DNA from: CAZMVY01 sp964617875 | GTDB lineage: Bacteria; Planctomycetota; Phycisphaerae; UBA1845; PWPN01 | Direction of reading: 5' to 3' | Assembly (NCBI GenBank): GCA_964617875.1 | Contig: CAZUAI010000032.1 | Span: 1 to 53,887 of the forward strand | Length of the DNA: 53,887 nt | Shown: in pieces, positions 16,869 to 24,097 of the stretch | Position numbering within the stretch: position 1 is the stretch's first letter | Layout of the letters: every line of letters begins with the position of its first letter | Made by a program: the position numbers and the translations under genes | The notes under the pieces: model-generated | The model's database searches: none | What the model saw: only the letters and a program-made list of their open reading frames with translations | What the model was told of the DNA's origin: nothing

Positions 16869-17507
16869 ATGAGCGTCGCGCGGATCGTTCTTCGTGGGTT
16901 GGCCGTGTGCGGGATCGCGGCCGGCGTGACGGGCTGCCAGGCCCTGGTTCCACTGGCGATCCTGGGCCAGGCCCAGACGCAGAAGATGCCGGCGGAGTTC
17001 GACAAGCTCGCGGGCGCCAAGGCCGTCGTGCTGGTGTGGGCGGAGCCCGACGTGCTGTTCGACTATCCGAACGTCCGGCTGGAGATCGGGTCCTACGTCG
17101 GCGATCACCTCAAGGCCCACGTCAAGGACCTGCGGCTGGTCCCGCCGCGGCAGGTCGAGGACTACGTCGAGCGTTTGCCGGGTTCGACGCAGGACCCGGA
17201 GGCGTGCGGCCGGCAGTTCCACGCGGACAAGGTCATCCACATCACGCTGATGGAGTTCTCGATGCGGGACCGCGAGCTGGCCCACTTCTACCGCGGCCGG
17301 ATCCGGGCCTCGATCGCCGTCTACGACCTGAAGGACAAGAGCGGGACGACGCAGCGGTACACGCTGGCCGACGCCGCGGTCGTGTACCCGGAGAAGAACC
17401 CGGTGGGCTTCGACCGGACGGCGGCGCAGGTCGTGCGGCAGAAGACGTACGAGGCGTTTGCGGATGCCGTCGGCCGGAAGTTCTATGTGTGGGAGAAGGA
17501 GCAGTAG
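16869..17507 (+). CDS. Putative lipoprotein of unknown function
   Basis: The 212-residue protein starts with a signal peptide ending in the lipobox VTGC at residues 20-23, so it is expected to be lipid-anchored. The mature part has alternating strands and helices, including KAVVLVWAEPDVLFDYP and ADKVIHITLMEFSMRD. This resembles periplasmic proteins that build a small beta-sheet core, but I do not recognise the family. The next gene starts inside its stop codon (TAGTG) and encodes a second lipoprotein of similar size; the two probably work together. Confidence 0.7.
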   Translation: MSVARIVLRGLAVCGIAAGVTGCQALVPLAILGQAQTQKMPAEFDKLAGAKAVVLVWAEPDVLFDYPNVRLEIGSYVGDHLKAHVKDLRLVPPRQVEDYVERLPGSTQDPEACGRQFHADKVIHITLMEFSMRDRELAHFYRGRIRASIAVYDLKDKSGTTQRYTLADAAVVYPEKNPVGFDRTAAQVVRQKTYEAFADAVGRKFYVWEKEQ

Positions 17508-18244
17508 TGCGGACGGCAGCGATGCAGCGACGAGGCGGCGAGGCGGCGCGGGGAAGACGGGGACCTCGCGCGGCGAGGACGTCGGCCGTCTGCGGCGCGG
17601 CCATGGCGCTTTTCGGCGTTATCGCCGGCTGCGGGCCGCAGGCGGGGACGTTCCTGTACTTCTTCGGGCAGCCGCCGAAGCAGACGACCAAGGCCCAGTT
17701 CAAGCTGACGAAGGGCCCGCTGCTGATCCTCTTCGACGACTCGCCGGCGGTGGACATGCCGCCGGAGTTCCGCGAGGTGACGATCCGCAGGATGACCGAC
17801 CTGTTCAGGCAGGTCGGTATCAACGACAAGGTGGTGGCGCCCGCGCGCCTCAACCAGATCCGCCAGGAGAACCGCGACTTCGACAAGAAGGGCATCCGCG
17901 AGATCGGCCGGATGGCGAAGGCGGAGCAGGTCCTGTGGCTGCACCCGAAGGAGTTCGCGCTGCCCACCGCGCCGGAACAGGCCCTCGACCCCGGCCGCGT
18001 ATCGGTCGTCCTGAAGGTGATCAACGCCAACGCCGAGGAGCGCGGCGACCTGCGCCTGTGGCCCGTGTCGGAGGAGGGCGAGCTGGTGAGCATGACCTTC
18101 GCCCCCGCGCGGATGCGGGACGCCAAGACGGAACAGGAGCGGATCGAACTGATGGCCGACAATCTCGCCGCCAAGATCTCCCGCCTCTTCTACGACTACG
18201 ACGCCGCCCGCCCGGAAGACGGACGGCAGCTCGGCGACGACTGA
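17507..18244 (+). CDS. Putative lipoprotein of unknown function
   Basis: The 245-residue protein has a long Arg-rich n-region, a hydrophobic stretch and the lipobox IAGC. GTG 17507 overlaps the preceding stop and has GGAGAAGGAG seven bases upstream, so I chose it; ATG 17522 or ATG 17603 would also give a usable signal peptide. The mature part contains KGPLLILFDDSPAVDMPPEF, REIGRMAKAEQVLWLHPKEF and VSVVLKVINANAEERG, a layout recalling the preceding lipoprotein. It is likely an outer-membrane or periplasmic partner of that protein. Function is not known. Confidence 0.68.
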   Translation: MRTAAMQRRGGEAARGRRGPRAARTSAVCGAAMALFGVIAGCGPQAGTFLYFFGQPPKQTTKAQFKLTKGPLLILFDDSPAVDMPPEFREVTIRRMTDLFRQVGINDKVVAPARLNQIRQENRDFDKKGIREIGRMAKAEQVLWLHPKEFALPTAPEQALDPGRVSVVLKVINANAEERGDLRLWPVSEEGELVSMTFAPARMRDAKTEQERIELMADNLAAKISRLFYDYDAARPEDGRQLGDD

Positions 18245-18289
18245 CTCTCCTTCGTCGTCGGGATGCTCCCGCGGATTCAGCAAATCACA

Positions 18290-18406
18290 GCAGATCCGCC
18301 GAGGCGTCGATGCGGTGCCCGTTGGCGTTTCCGCCCGCGACGCCCCGCACAGGACCGCCGGCGGAATCAGGCACAGCGGACGCAATCGTCGGACAACGGC
18401 CGGCAT
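18290..18406 (-). pseudogene. Remnant of a secreted-protein gene (signal-peptide start only)
   Basis: On the minus strand an ATG at 18406 has GGAGGA seven bases upstream and opens with a good signal sequence (MPAVVRRLRPLCLIPPAVLC, then GASRAE). After about 30 codons no recognisable mature protein follows; the frame runs into the antisense of the neighbouring lipoprotein gene. The ribosome-binding site closely matches that of the truncated gene just upstream. I read this as the 5' remnant of a deleted gene of the same operon; the boundaries are approximate. Confidence 0.35.
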
Positions 18407-18909
18407 GACGCGTCCTCCGAGACCCACGGCCCGGTCCCCAGGCGATCGAGCGCCGCATGATGGACTGCGGCGGGGTTCGCGTCGATGAACGGCGAGAAGT
18501 TGTGCGCTTCGTCACCCGTGCGTTCCTTGCCCTTCCAGATGGCGTTGACCTCGAACAGGCCGAGGTTCGGCCGCTCCCAGTGGATCCCGTCCCTGCTGAA
18601 GGCGACGCACGCGCACTCGTGGGTGAGGTCGCCGCCCGCCAGGTAGTACATGCGGTACTGATCGCCGTCCTTGAGCATCGTCATGTAGCCGCTCTGGGCC
18701 TGCTCGTAAGGCTTGTCGAAGACGAACACGACCTCGCGCGGGACCGGGCTGTGAAGCCGCAGCGCCGCGCCGTCGAGGCGGTCGATCAGGAAGCGGTCGA
18801 CGAACAGCTCCAGCCGCGAGCCGATGTCGATGGGCGGCTCGCCCGATGCGACGCACGGGAGTACCGCCGCAACGGCCGCCATCCAGCCCGATACGCATGG
18901 CGACGCCAT
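18367..18909 (-). pseudogene. Truncated secreted glycosidase-like (beta-propeller) protein
   Basis: The frame has a signal peptide and GGAGGAC eight bases before the ATG, then the same N-terminal pattern as the intact 514-residue protein encoded at 20792-22336: DIGSRLELFVDRFLIDR, then MYYLAGG and FSRDGIHWERPNLGLFE. It ends after only 180 residues. Homology-like sequence is lost after DANPAA, and the last 35 residues read like noise crossing an upstream region of another gene. About two thirds of the protein is missing, so it is probably non-functional. The gene is the last of a minus-strand cluster. Confidence 0.7.
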
Positions 18910-18940
18910 TTCGAGTCCTCCACGGGGCAGGGCCGATGGA

Positions 18941-20656
18941 TCAGGAACCGCTCTTCCCGCTCAGCCGCTCGAGCAGTTCCCGCCGTGCGGCGCGGAACCG
19001 CGTCACGTCCGTATCGTACTTGTCGAAGTCACGGACAAACGACTCCGCGAGGCGCCGGGCCGCGCCCGCATCGCGCTCCGCCAGCCGGCTCAGCAGCTCA
19101 TGATCGACGATCCCGTCGCGCATCGCCTCGAACCGGATCGAGTCCAGCACCCCGTCCTTGCCGGGGTACACGATCCAGGCGTCACCCGCCGGCAGGTATT
19201 GGGCACCCCCGTCCCACGGGATGGCCAGTTCGCGGTACGGATCGTGGTCGCCCCAGTAGTTGTAGCCCCAGTGCAGATAGCCGGTCACGCCGTACCGGAA
19301 GTTGATCCAGTGCAGCAGCCGCGTCTTGATGAGCGGCTGCTCGATGAACCGGTTGGCGTATTCCTCCTGCGGCCCGAGGCATGTGTAGAACCAGACCTCG
19401 TCTCCGGCCTTCTGCCGTTCCTGATAGTGCGCGAAATCCTGGTGGAGAAAGTTCAACTGCGGCACCCACACCTGGATGGAGCCGGTCAGGTTCTTCGTGT
19501 GGCAGGCCTCGATCACACGAAGAGCCGGCGCGTGCTTGCGGAGCAGGGCCGCCATCGGACGGTACGTGTCGGTGTTCGTGTCGATCGGCTCGTCCGCGAG
19601 GTGTTGCACATAGCGGTCGAGCCAGCCCTTCTCCTTGAGGTTCTCGACCAGCGCCGGGAAGAACCGGGCGTAGAACGCGTCGGCCTCGGGGCTCGCGGGG
19701 CTGACCGAGGCGCTCTCGACCTTGCTGTCCCTGACGCGGCGGATGCCAACGCAGAACGCCGACTCCCAGCCGGCGACGCGGCCGCCGATATGCCCGCCCT
19801 CGATCCGCCCGACGACGCCCTCGTCGATGAAGATCTGCACCCAGCGGTTGAACCGCGCGAAGTCGATGTCGAGCCCGCCGTCCGGCCGCGGCTTGAAGTC
19901 CGCCAGGCTCAGCGGCGGGATCAGCGCGACGTTCTGACGATGGTCGGCCATGTTGCGGGCGTAACGGCGGAGCCACTGCCAGTAGGCATCGGAATCCTGC
20001 GGGAGGTCGGCCTTGCCCGTCATCCGGCCGTCCTGCCGCCAGCCGGGATAGCGCGAGACCTGGAACCAGTTCGTCACCCACAGGCGGCACTTGTCCACCT
20101 TTGCCGGCCAGACCCGCACCGTCAGCGGCAGCGACGCCGAAAGCGCCTTGTCGTTCGCCGTGCCGGAGACGCGGATCGAGCCCTTGTACGTGCCCGCCGC
20201 CGCATCGAGCGGTACCGGGACCGTGACCCAGATCGGCTGCGCGGCGCCCGGCGACACCATGACCTCGGCCGCGTCGAGCAGCGGGTCGGGAAAGAACGCC
20301 GGGGCGATTCGCAAACGGTCGGCCGGCGGTCGCGGGATCGCCGCATCCACCGACACGTAGCCGACAAACCGCGCCGTCCGGGGCTTGAGCGCGCCGGTGC
20401 CGCCCTCCATCGCCAGATCCGCCACTTCCGCCTTGACGCCCCTCAGGAGCGCCGGGCACCGGACGACCGCCTGCAGCGAGGCGTGCTCGCCGCGGGCAAC
20501 GTCGGCCGTGGCCTCGCCCGGCGCCGCCGGCGAGTCGGGAAACACCTTCACCAGCGGATCGACCGCCCAGATCTGCAGCGCCGGTTCCTCGGCCGCGCCG
20601 GCAAACGTTCCGCAGAGTACCACCACCGAAGCCGACCACACCAATTGCCTGCACAT
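18941..20656 (-). CDS. Secreted DUF4091 (glycosidase-like) protein
   Basis: The 571-residue protein has a signal peptide (SASVVVLCGTFAGAAEE). Residues of about 25-190 form an immunoglobulin-like beta region (GEHASLQAVVRCP, PIWVTVPVPLDAAAGTYKG). A TIM-barrel-like middle follows, and the C-terminal domain is DUF4091, seen in EVWFYTCLGPQEEYANRF and YGVTGYLHWGYNYWGD. Such proteins are predicted extracellular or periplasmic glycosidases acting on complex glycans; no substrate is proven. The HLADEP segment could carry an acidic catalytic residue. It lies between two beta-propeller glycosidase-like genes on the same strand, suggesting a glycan-degradation operon. Confidence 0.8.
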   Translation of the reverse strand: MCRQLVWSASVVVLCGTFAGAAEEPALQIWAVDPLVKVFPDSPAAPGEATADVARGEHASLQAVVRCPALLRGVKAEVADLAMEGGTGALKPRTARFVGYVSVDAAIPRPPADRLRIAPAFFPDPLLDAAEVMVSPGAAQPIWVTVPVPLDAAAGTYKGSIRVSGTANDKALSASLPLTVRVWPAKVDKCRLWVTNWFQVSRYPGWRQDGRMTGKADLPQDSDAYWQWLRRYARNMADHRQNVALIPPLSLADFKPRPDGGLDIDFARFNRWVQIFIDEGVVGRIEGGHIGGRVAGWESAFCVGIRRVRDSKVESASVSPASPEADAFYARFFPALVENLKEKGWLDRYVQHLADEPIDTNTDTYRPMAALLRKHAPALRVIEACHTKNLTGSIQVWVPQLNFLHQDFAHYQERQKAGDEVWFYTCLGPQEEYANRFIEQPLIKTRLLHWINFRYGVTGYLHWGYNYWGDHDPYRELAIPWDGGAQYLPAGDAWIVYPGKDGVLDSIRFEAMRDGIVDHELLSRLAERDAGAARRLAESFVRDFDKYDTDVTRFRAARRELLERLSGKSGS

Positions 20657-20706
20657 CGTCGCACCTCCGTCTGTGAAACCCCGCCCGGCACCTGTCGCGG
20701 CAGATC

Positions 20707-20760
20707 CCGTGGCACGGGTTTTCAGTCCGTGACTTCACGGGCCAGATGCCCGTGCCACGG
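20707..20760. repeat. REP-like palindromic intergenic element
   Basis: A perfect 12-bp inverted repeat, CCGTGGCACGGG (20707-20718) and CCCGTGCCACGG (20749-20760), encloses a second palindrome CCGTGA-ct-TCACGG (20727-20740). Both can form stable hairpins. It lies between two minus-strand genes and resembles the abundant GTGGCACGGG-type elements I associate with planctomycete genomes. It could act as a transcription attenuator or mRNA-stability element inside the operon. Only one copy was seen in the window. Confidence 0.65.
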
Positions 20761-20791
20761 CCCGCGTGCCGCGACCCGCCGGAACAGGCCC

Positions 20792-22336
20792 TCAGTCGCG
20801 GAACTGGAACGCATAGATGTCCGTGTCGCGGAACACGACCCGCAACCGGACGGCCTTGTCCGCCAGCGCCGCCACGTCGGCCCTGCCCTTCCACTTGACC
20901 ACACGGTTGATCTCGTTGGCCGTGTGGATCCGGTCGCAGTCGGCGAGCCGGAAGCCGTCGATCGGACCGCCCTCGCCGTCGAGCAATTCGCACTGAACGA
21001 TGCCCGTGGCGGACGTGTCCACATTGAGGACGAGTTCCCGCCCCCGGAAACGCAACGGCGGCGTGGTGAACTCGCCGCCCGCATACGCCGCCCGGGCCGA
21101 GATGAACCCGTCGCGCCGCAGGACCAGCCGGCTGATCACCGACGTGTCCGCGGTCGGGCCGAGCCCCGCGTCGGCCAGCAGGCGGTTGTTCCGCTCGTCG
21201 CGGCCCCATCCGTGCAGCTGGTCGCTGCCGAGGTAGTACATGTACATCTCGTTTCCGTCGGCCGAGGGGACGAGCCCGTAGAACACCCGCGCCGCCTTGC
21301 TGTCGAACGCCCCCTTCATCCCCAGCCGCACGAACGGACGGCGGCCGAACCGATGCCACGTGATCCCGTCGCGGCTGGCGGCGAACTGCGTGTGCAGCGG
21401 CCCGGCGTTGGCGGGCGCCCGTTCGGGAAACTCCGCGAGCTTGCCGGGCAGATAGTGAAAGTACGTCTGCGGAAACATGTAGTACGCATCCTGCGCCCAG
21501 GGGTACTGGATGACGCCGCTGGTGTAGTAGTCGGCGCAGGGGCTGCCGTCGATGGATGCGTCGAGCGAGTCCGGCCCGAGCACAACGGGCGAATCCTGCA
21601 CCTGCGGGAAGCCGCCGAGGCGGTCTGACTCGGCCCGTACGACGCACCGCCCGCGGAACCCCTTCTGGTGCCGGTTGAACCGCATGTAGGCGACGTATCT
21701 GCGGATGCGCTCGTCCCAGAAGATCACGTTCTGCGAATCGAGGTGCTGGCGGTTCTCCGGGTGCGTGAACGTCAGGACCGCCTTGTGCGTCAGTCGCCAG
21801 TGGATGCCGTCCGGCGACGAGAACACCACCGTGTCCTTCAGCTCGTCCGAGATCCGCGTGGCGTAGCGGAAGCGCTGGTCGTCCGGCGCGTTCGGGTCGA
21901 GGAAGACCATCCCCTCCGAACCGCACTTGTCGATCCCGCCCGCCCCTCGTCCGATGACGATGTTGTTGTCGCGGCTTCCCTCGAACTCGGCCAGGCCGAG
22001 CGAGGGTTTCTCCCAGCGGATCCCGTCGCTCGACTTCGCGTAGCACAGGCCCACGTCCGCGGGATACCACATGTGGTATGTCCCCGCGGCCCACATGACG
22101 CAGCAATACGTGTCCAGCCCGCCGCGTTCCCAGGGCCGGTCCGCCACGATCGTCCGCTCGCCGGTCTTGGCCGGCGGGTGGACGACTAGCTCCACATCCT
22201 TCGAGCGGGCGAGGAACCGTCCGTCGATGAACACCTGTCGTCGGTTGCCGATGTCCAGTACGCTCGACGGCCCGGCCCCGCTCGCCGCAGCGCCGCACAT
22301 TCCGAGCACACACGCGACCGGTACGGATTGACGCAT
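20792..22336 (-). CDS. Secreted glycosidase-like (five-bladed propeller) protein
   Basis: The 514-residue protein has a signal peptide (VPVACVLGMCGAAASGAG). The mature part shows repeated blade-like phrases: YHMWYPADVGLCYAKSSDGI, FRYATRISDELKDTVVFSS and EMYMYYLGSD, with aromatic and Asp-rich strands. This resembles GH43/GH32-type five-bladed beta-propellers; I do not see an unambiguous family signature. The C-terminal 110 residues may be a beta-sandwich. The start at 22336 gives the signal peptide; the longer frame adds 25 unrelated residues. It heads the minus-strand cluster with the DUF4091 protein and the truncated paralogue. Confidence 0.72.
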   Translation of the reverse strand: MRQSVPVACVLGMCGAAASGAGPSSVLDIGNRRQVFIDGRFLARSKDVELVVHPPAKTGERTIVADRPWERGGLDTYCCVMWAAGTYHMWYPADVGLCYAKSSDGIRWEKPSLGLAEFEGSRDNNIVIGRGAGGIDKCGSEGMVFLDPNAPDDQRFRYATRISDELKDTVVFSSPDGIHWRLTHKAVLTFTHPENRQHLDSQNVIFWDERIRRYVAYMRFNRHQKGFRGRCVVRAESDRLGGFPQVQDSPVVLGPDSLDASIDGSPCADYYTSGVIQYPWAQDAYYMFPQTYFHYLPGKLAEFPERAPANAGPLHTQFAASRDGITWHRFGRRPFVRLGMKGAFDSKAARVFYGLVPSADGNEMYMYYLGSDQLHGWGRDERNNRLLADAGLGPTADTSVISRLVLRRDGFISARAAYAGGEFTTPPLRFRGRELVLNVDTSATGIVQCELLDGEGGPIDGFRLADCDRIHTANEINRVVKWKGRADVAALADKAVRLRVVFRDTDIYAFQFRD

Positions 22337-22362
22337 CGCACAGTCCCCACGAACACCACGGC

Positions 22363-22390
22363 TTGAGAACCCGATCGGCCGCAGGATAAT
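22363..22390 (+). promoter_or_regulatory. Putative promoter of the secreted unknown-family gene
   Basis: TTGAGA at 22363-22368 and GATAAT at 22385-22390 are 16 bp apart. AGGAGGT at 22414-22420 then precedes the ATG at 22428. Confidence 0.48.
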
Positions 22391-22427
22391 GGGCGGGTGC
22401 CCGATGGGCAATCAGGAGGTATCGGCG

Positions 22428-23285
22428 ATGCTTTGCAGAGCCTTGTCGGCGGCGGCGTTTGCGGTGGCGGCTTCGTGCGTCGGCGTTGGGGCGCAGACGC
22501 CCGCGGCCGGCGTTCCGGCGGACCCCGACCGGATCGTCCAGTCCCATGCGGTCTTCACCGTCGCCGAGGGCAAACGGCTGATCGCCAAGGCCGTCGTCCG
22601 GATGCCGATCGTCGAGAAGGCCCTCCGCGACGGCATGGTCATCGTCTGCAAGGGCACGACGAACACCTACGTCGCCGAGGAACTGCTCGGCCGCCCCGTC
22701 CCGCACGGCCCGTTCGTCATCGGCCACATCACGCCGCAGAAGGGCGGCGGGCGTCTGTCCAAGGGCGAGCCGATGCGCGAGCTTGTGCTCGTGAAGGGCA
22801 AGCCGCAGCCCGACCTGACGCTCGACCAGGCGCTGCAACGGCTCGGTCCCGGCGACGTCGTCATCAAGGGCGGCAATGCCCTCGACTACGCCGAGAAGGT
22901 CGTCGGCGTGTGGAACGCCAGCGCCAGCGGCGGCACCAGCGGCAGGATCGTACCCCTCGTCGCCGAGCGAAAGGCGCACCTGATCATTCCCATCGGCCTC
23001 GAGAAGCAGGTCGCCGGCCGGGTTCGCGACATCGCGGCGAGGACGACCGAAGGCATCGAAACGCTCGGCGAGCTGCCCCGGCTGCGGATCCTCGCGGGCG
23101 AGATCGTCACCGAGATCGAGGCGCTCAGGATCCTGGCGAACGTCGATGCGTTTCAGGCGTCGGCCGGGGGCATCGGCGGCGCCGAGGGCGCCGTCTGGCT
23201 GGTCTGGCGCGGCCGACGCGGCGACGTGGAGAAGGCCCGCGCGATCGCCGCGAGCGTGCAGGGCGAGGAGCCGTTCATCCGCTGA
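22428..23285 (+). CDS. Secreted conserved protein of unknown family
   Basis: The 285-residue protein has a signal peptide (LSAAAFAVAASCVGVGAQT). The mature part has motif-like segments: EGKRLIAKAVVRMP, VIVCKGTTNTYVAEELLGR, GPGDVVIKGGNALDYAEK and NASASGGTSGRIVPL. The Gly/Asn-rich loops after hydrophobic strands suggest a Rossmann-like nucleotide or sugar binding fold, but I do not recognise the family. AGGAGGT lies seven bases before the ATG. The last 77 bases, including the stop, are repeated exactly 0.8 kb downstream on the far side of a toxin-antitoxin cassette. Confidence 0.68.
   Translation: MLCRALSAAAFAVAASCVGVGAQTPAAGVPADPDRIVQSHAVFTVAEGKRLIAKAVVRMPIVEKALRDGMVIVCKGTTNTYVAEELLGRPVPHGPFVIGHITPQKGGGRLSKGEPMRELVLVKGKPQPDLTLDQALQRLGPGDVVIKGGNALDYAEKVVGVWNASASGGTSGRIVPLVAERKAHLIIPIGLEKQVAGRVRDIAARTTEGIETLGELPRLRILAGEIVTEIEALRILANVDAFQASAGGIGGAEGAVWLVWRGRRGDVEKARAIAASVQGEEPFIR
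23209..23285. repeat. Direct repeat copy 1 (77 bp), left flank of TA cassette
   Basis: These 77 bases, the last 25 codons and stop of the upstream secreted-protein gene, are identical base for base to 24021-24097. Flanking bases on both sides differ. Together the copies bound a 735-bp insertion. Confidence 0.95.
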
Positions 23286-23411
23286 GGCTCGCACCATCGC
23301 GGCACCCAACGCCGGGCGACATCGGCAAGGCCGTGGAATTGAGCAAGTCCGTTCTGTGGAATCAACGAAAAAGGGACGGATAAACCGACGGACGAATCAA
23401 GTCAACGATCT

Positions 23412-23744
23412 CTACGCAATCGCCAGAAAGGCTGCGTCGGGGTCTGCCTCGAAGGCCAGGATGTCCTGCGCATGCCGGCGCAGGACTTCGGCAATCTGTT
23501 CGGTCGAGCGGTTGCCCGCACGGATCCAGATGACCTTCGGCGGATGCCCATAGAGAAAGCTGCGCTGGTGGAAATCATCGTCCTTGGACACCAGCATATA
23601 GCCGTACTCGCGGGCAAGGTCCCAGATTGCCGCGTCGTCGGCCTGCTGGAGGTTGAAGTCGCGAACATGGGCAGACGAAGGAAACTCACGGGCCAGCTCG
23701 GTACTCAGTCGCGGCGACAGGTTCTCGTCGAACAGGAGTCTCAC
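23412..23744 (-). CDS. DUF5615 PIN-like toxin
   Basis: The 110-residue protein has RLLFDENLSPRL at the N-terminus, QADDAAIWDLAREYGYMLV in the middle and SKDDDF, the acidic pattern of the PIN-like (Mut7-C/DUF5615) nuclease fold. Such proteins are predicted RNases and toxins of DUF433-linked modules. Translation starts at GTG 23744, which overlaps the stop of the DUF433 gene by four bases, as in coupled toxin-antitoxin pairs. The tracked frame is open upstream, but the overlap and the domain start decide for GTG. Toxicity is inferred from the family. Confidence 0.85.
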   Translation of the reverse strand: MRLLFDENLSPRLSTELAREFPSSAHVRDFNLQQADDAAIWDLAREYGYMLVSKDDDFHQRSFLYGHPPKVIWIRAGNRSTEQIAEVLRRHAQDILAFEADPDAAFLAIA

Positions 23745-23965
23745 GCGGGGATGCTCATCAGCCGGCGTTCCCGGTCCGCGGCAAAGGCCAGGCACGCGCG
23801 GATGTCGTCCGACCGCAGATCCGGAAAGTCGTTGAGGATCTGCGCCTCGGTCATGCCCGAGGCCAGGTACTCCAGGACATCGTACACCGTGATGCGCAGA
23901 CCCCGGATGCAGGGCTTGCCGCCCCGCTTGCCGGGCTCAATCGTAATGATGCCCTGGTAGTCCAC
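23741..23965 (-). CDS. DUF433 antitoxin
   Basis: The 74-residue protein matches DUF433 (VapB-like) proteins: GKPCIRGLRITVYDVLEYL in the middle and SDDIRACLAFAADRE at the end, a helix-turn-helix type fold. It is predicted to neutralise the DUF5615 nuclease and repress its own promoter. The GTG start at 23965 lies six bases after a good -10 box, so its message is probably leaderless. It overlaps the toxin gene by four bases. Confidence 0.87.
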   Translation of the reverse strand: MDYQGIITIEPGKRGGKPCIRGLRITVYDVLEYLASGMTEAQILNDFPDLRSDDIRACLAFAADRERRLMSIPA

Positions 23966-23971
23966 ACGATC

Positions 23972-24000
23972 ATTCTAGGTCTTTGCGCGGATGACTGCAA
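23972..24000 (-). promoter_or_regulatory. Promoter of the TA cassette
   Basis: On the minus strand TTGCAG (24000-23995) and TAGAAT (23977-23972) are exactly 17 bp apart. The -10 box ends six bases before the GTG start at 23965, implying a leaderless transcript. Confidence 0.58.
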
Positions 24001-24016
24001 GCCCGACTGCAAGCCC
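23993..24016. repeat. Tandem 12-bp repeat over the TA promoter -35 region
   Basis: GACTGCAAGCCC occurs twice in tandem (23993-24004 and 24005-24016). The first unit contains the -35 element of the cassette promoter, so the pair is a plausible operator for autoregulation by the DUF433 protein. Confidence 0.55.
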
Positions 24017-24020
24017 TCGT

Positions 24021-24097
24021 GCGGCCGACGCGGCGACGTGGAGAAGGCCCGCGCGATCGCCGCGAGCGTGCAGGGCGAGGAGCCGTTCATCCGCTGA
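24021..24097. repeat. Direct repeat copy 2 (77 bp), right flank of TA cassette
   Basis: Identical to 23209-23285. Its last 11 bases also encode the end and stop of the minus-strand racemase gene, which shows that this copy holds the original junction between the two host genes. Confidence 0.95.

Larger units (their letters stand above)
23286..24020. mobile_element. Toxin-antitoxin cassette inserted between 77-bp direct repeats
   Basis: This 735-bp segment contains a promoter, a 12-bp tandem repeat, a DUF433 gene, a DUF5615 gene and about 126 bp of non-coding sequence. It lies between perfect 77-bp repeats of the 3' end of the neighbouring gene. Removing the segment plus one repeat restores a compact arrangement in which the secreted-protein gene and the aspartate racemase gene overlap at their 3' ends by 11 bp. 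No integrase or transposase is present, so if it is mobile it is non-autonomous; slippage or recombination during duplication is an alternative. Confidence 0.6.

Noticed and set aside
19182..23309. A 1375-codon open frame on the minus strand
   Set aside because: It spans several real genes in another frame, is Arg/Gly/Ala-rich throughout and carries no domain signature; it is an artefact of high GC content.
23412..24097. An integrase or transposase in the toxin-antitoxin insertion
   Set aside because: All frames of the 735-bp segment were inspected; only the DUF433 and DUF5615 proteins are credible.
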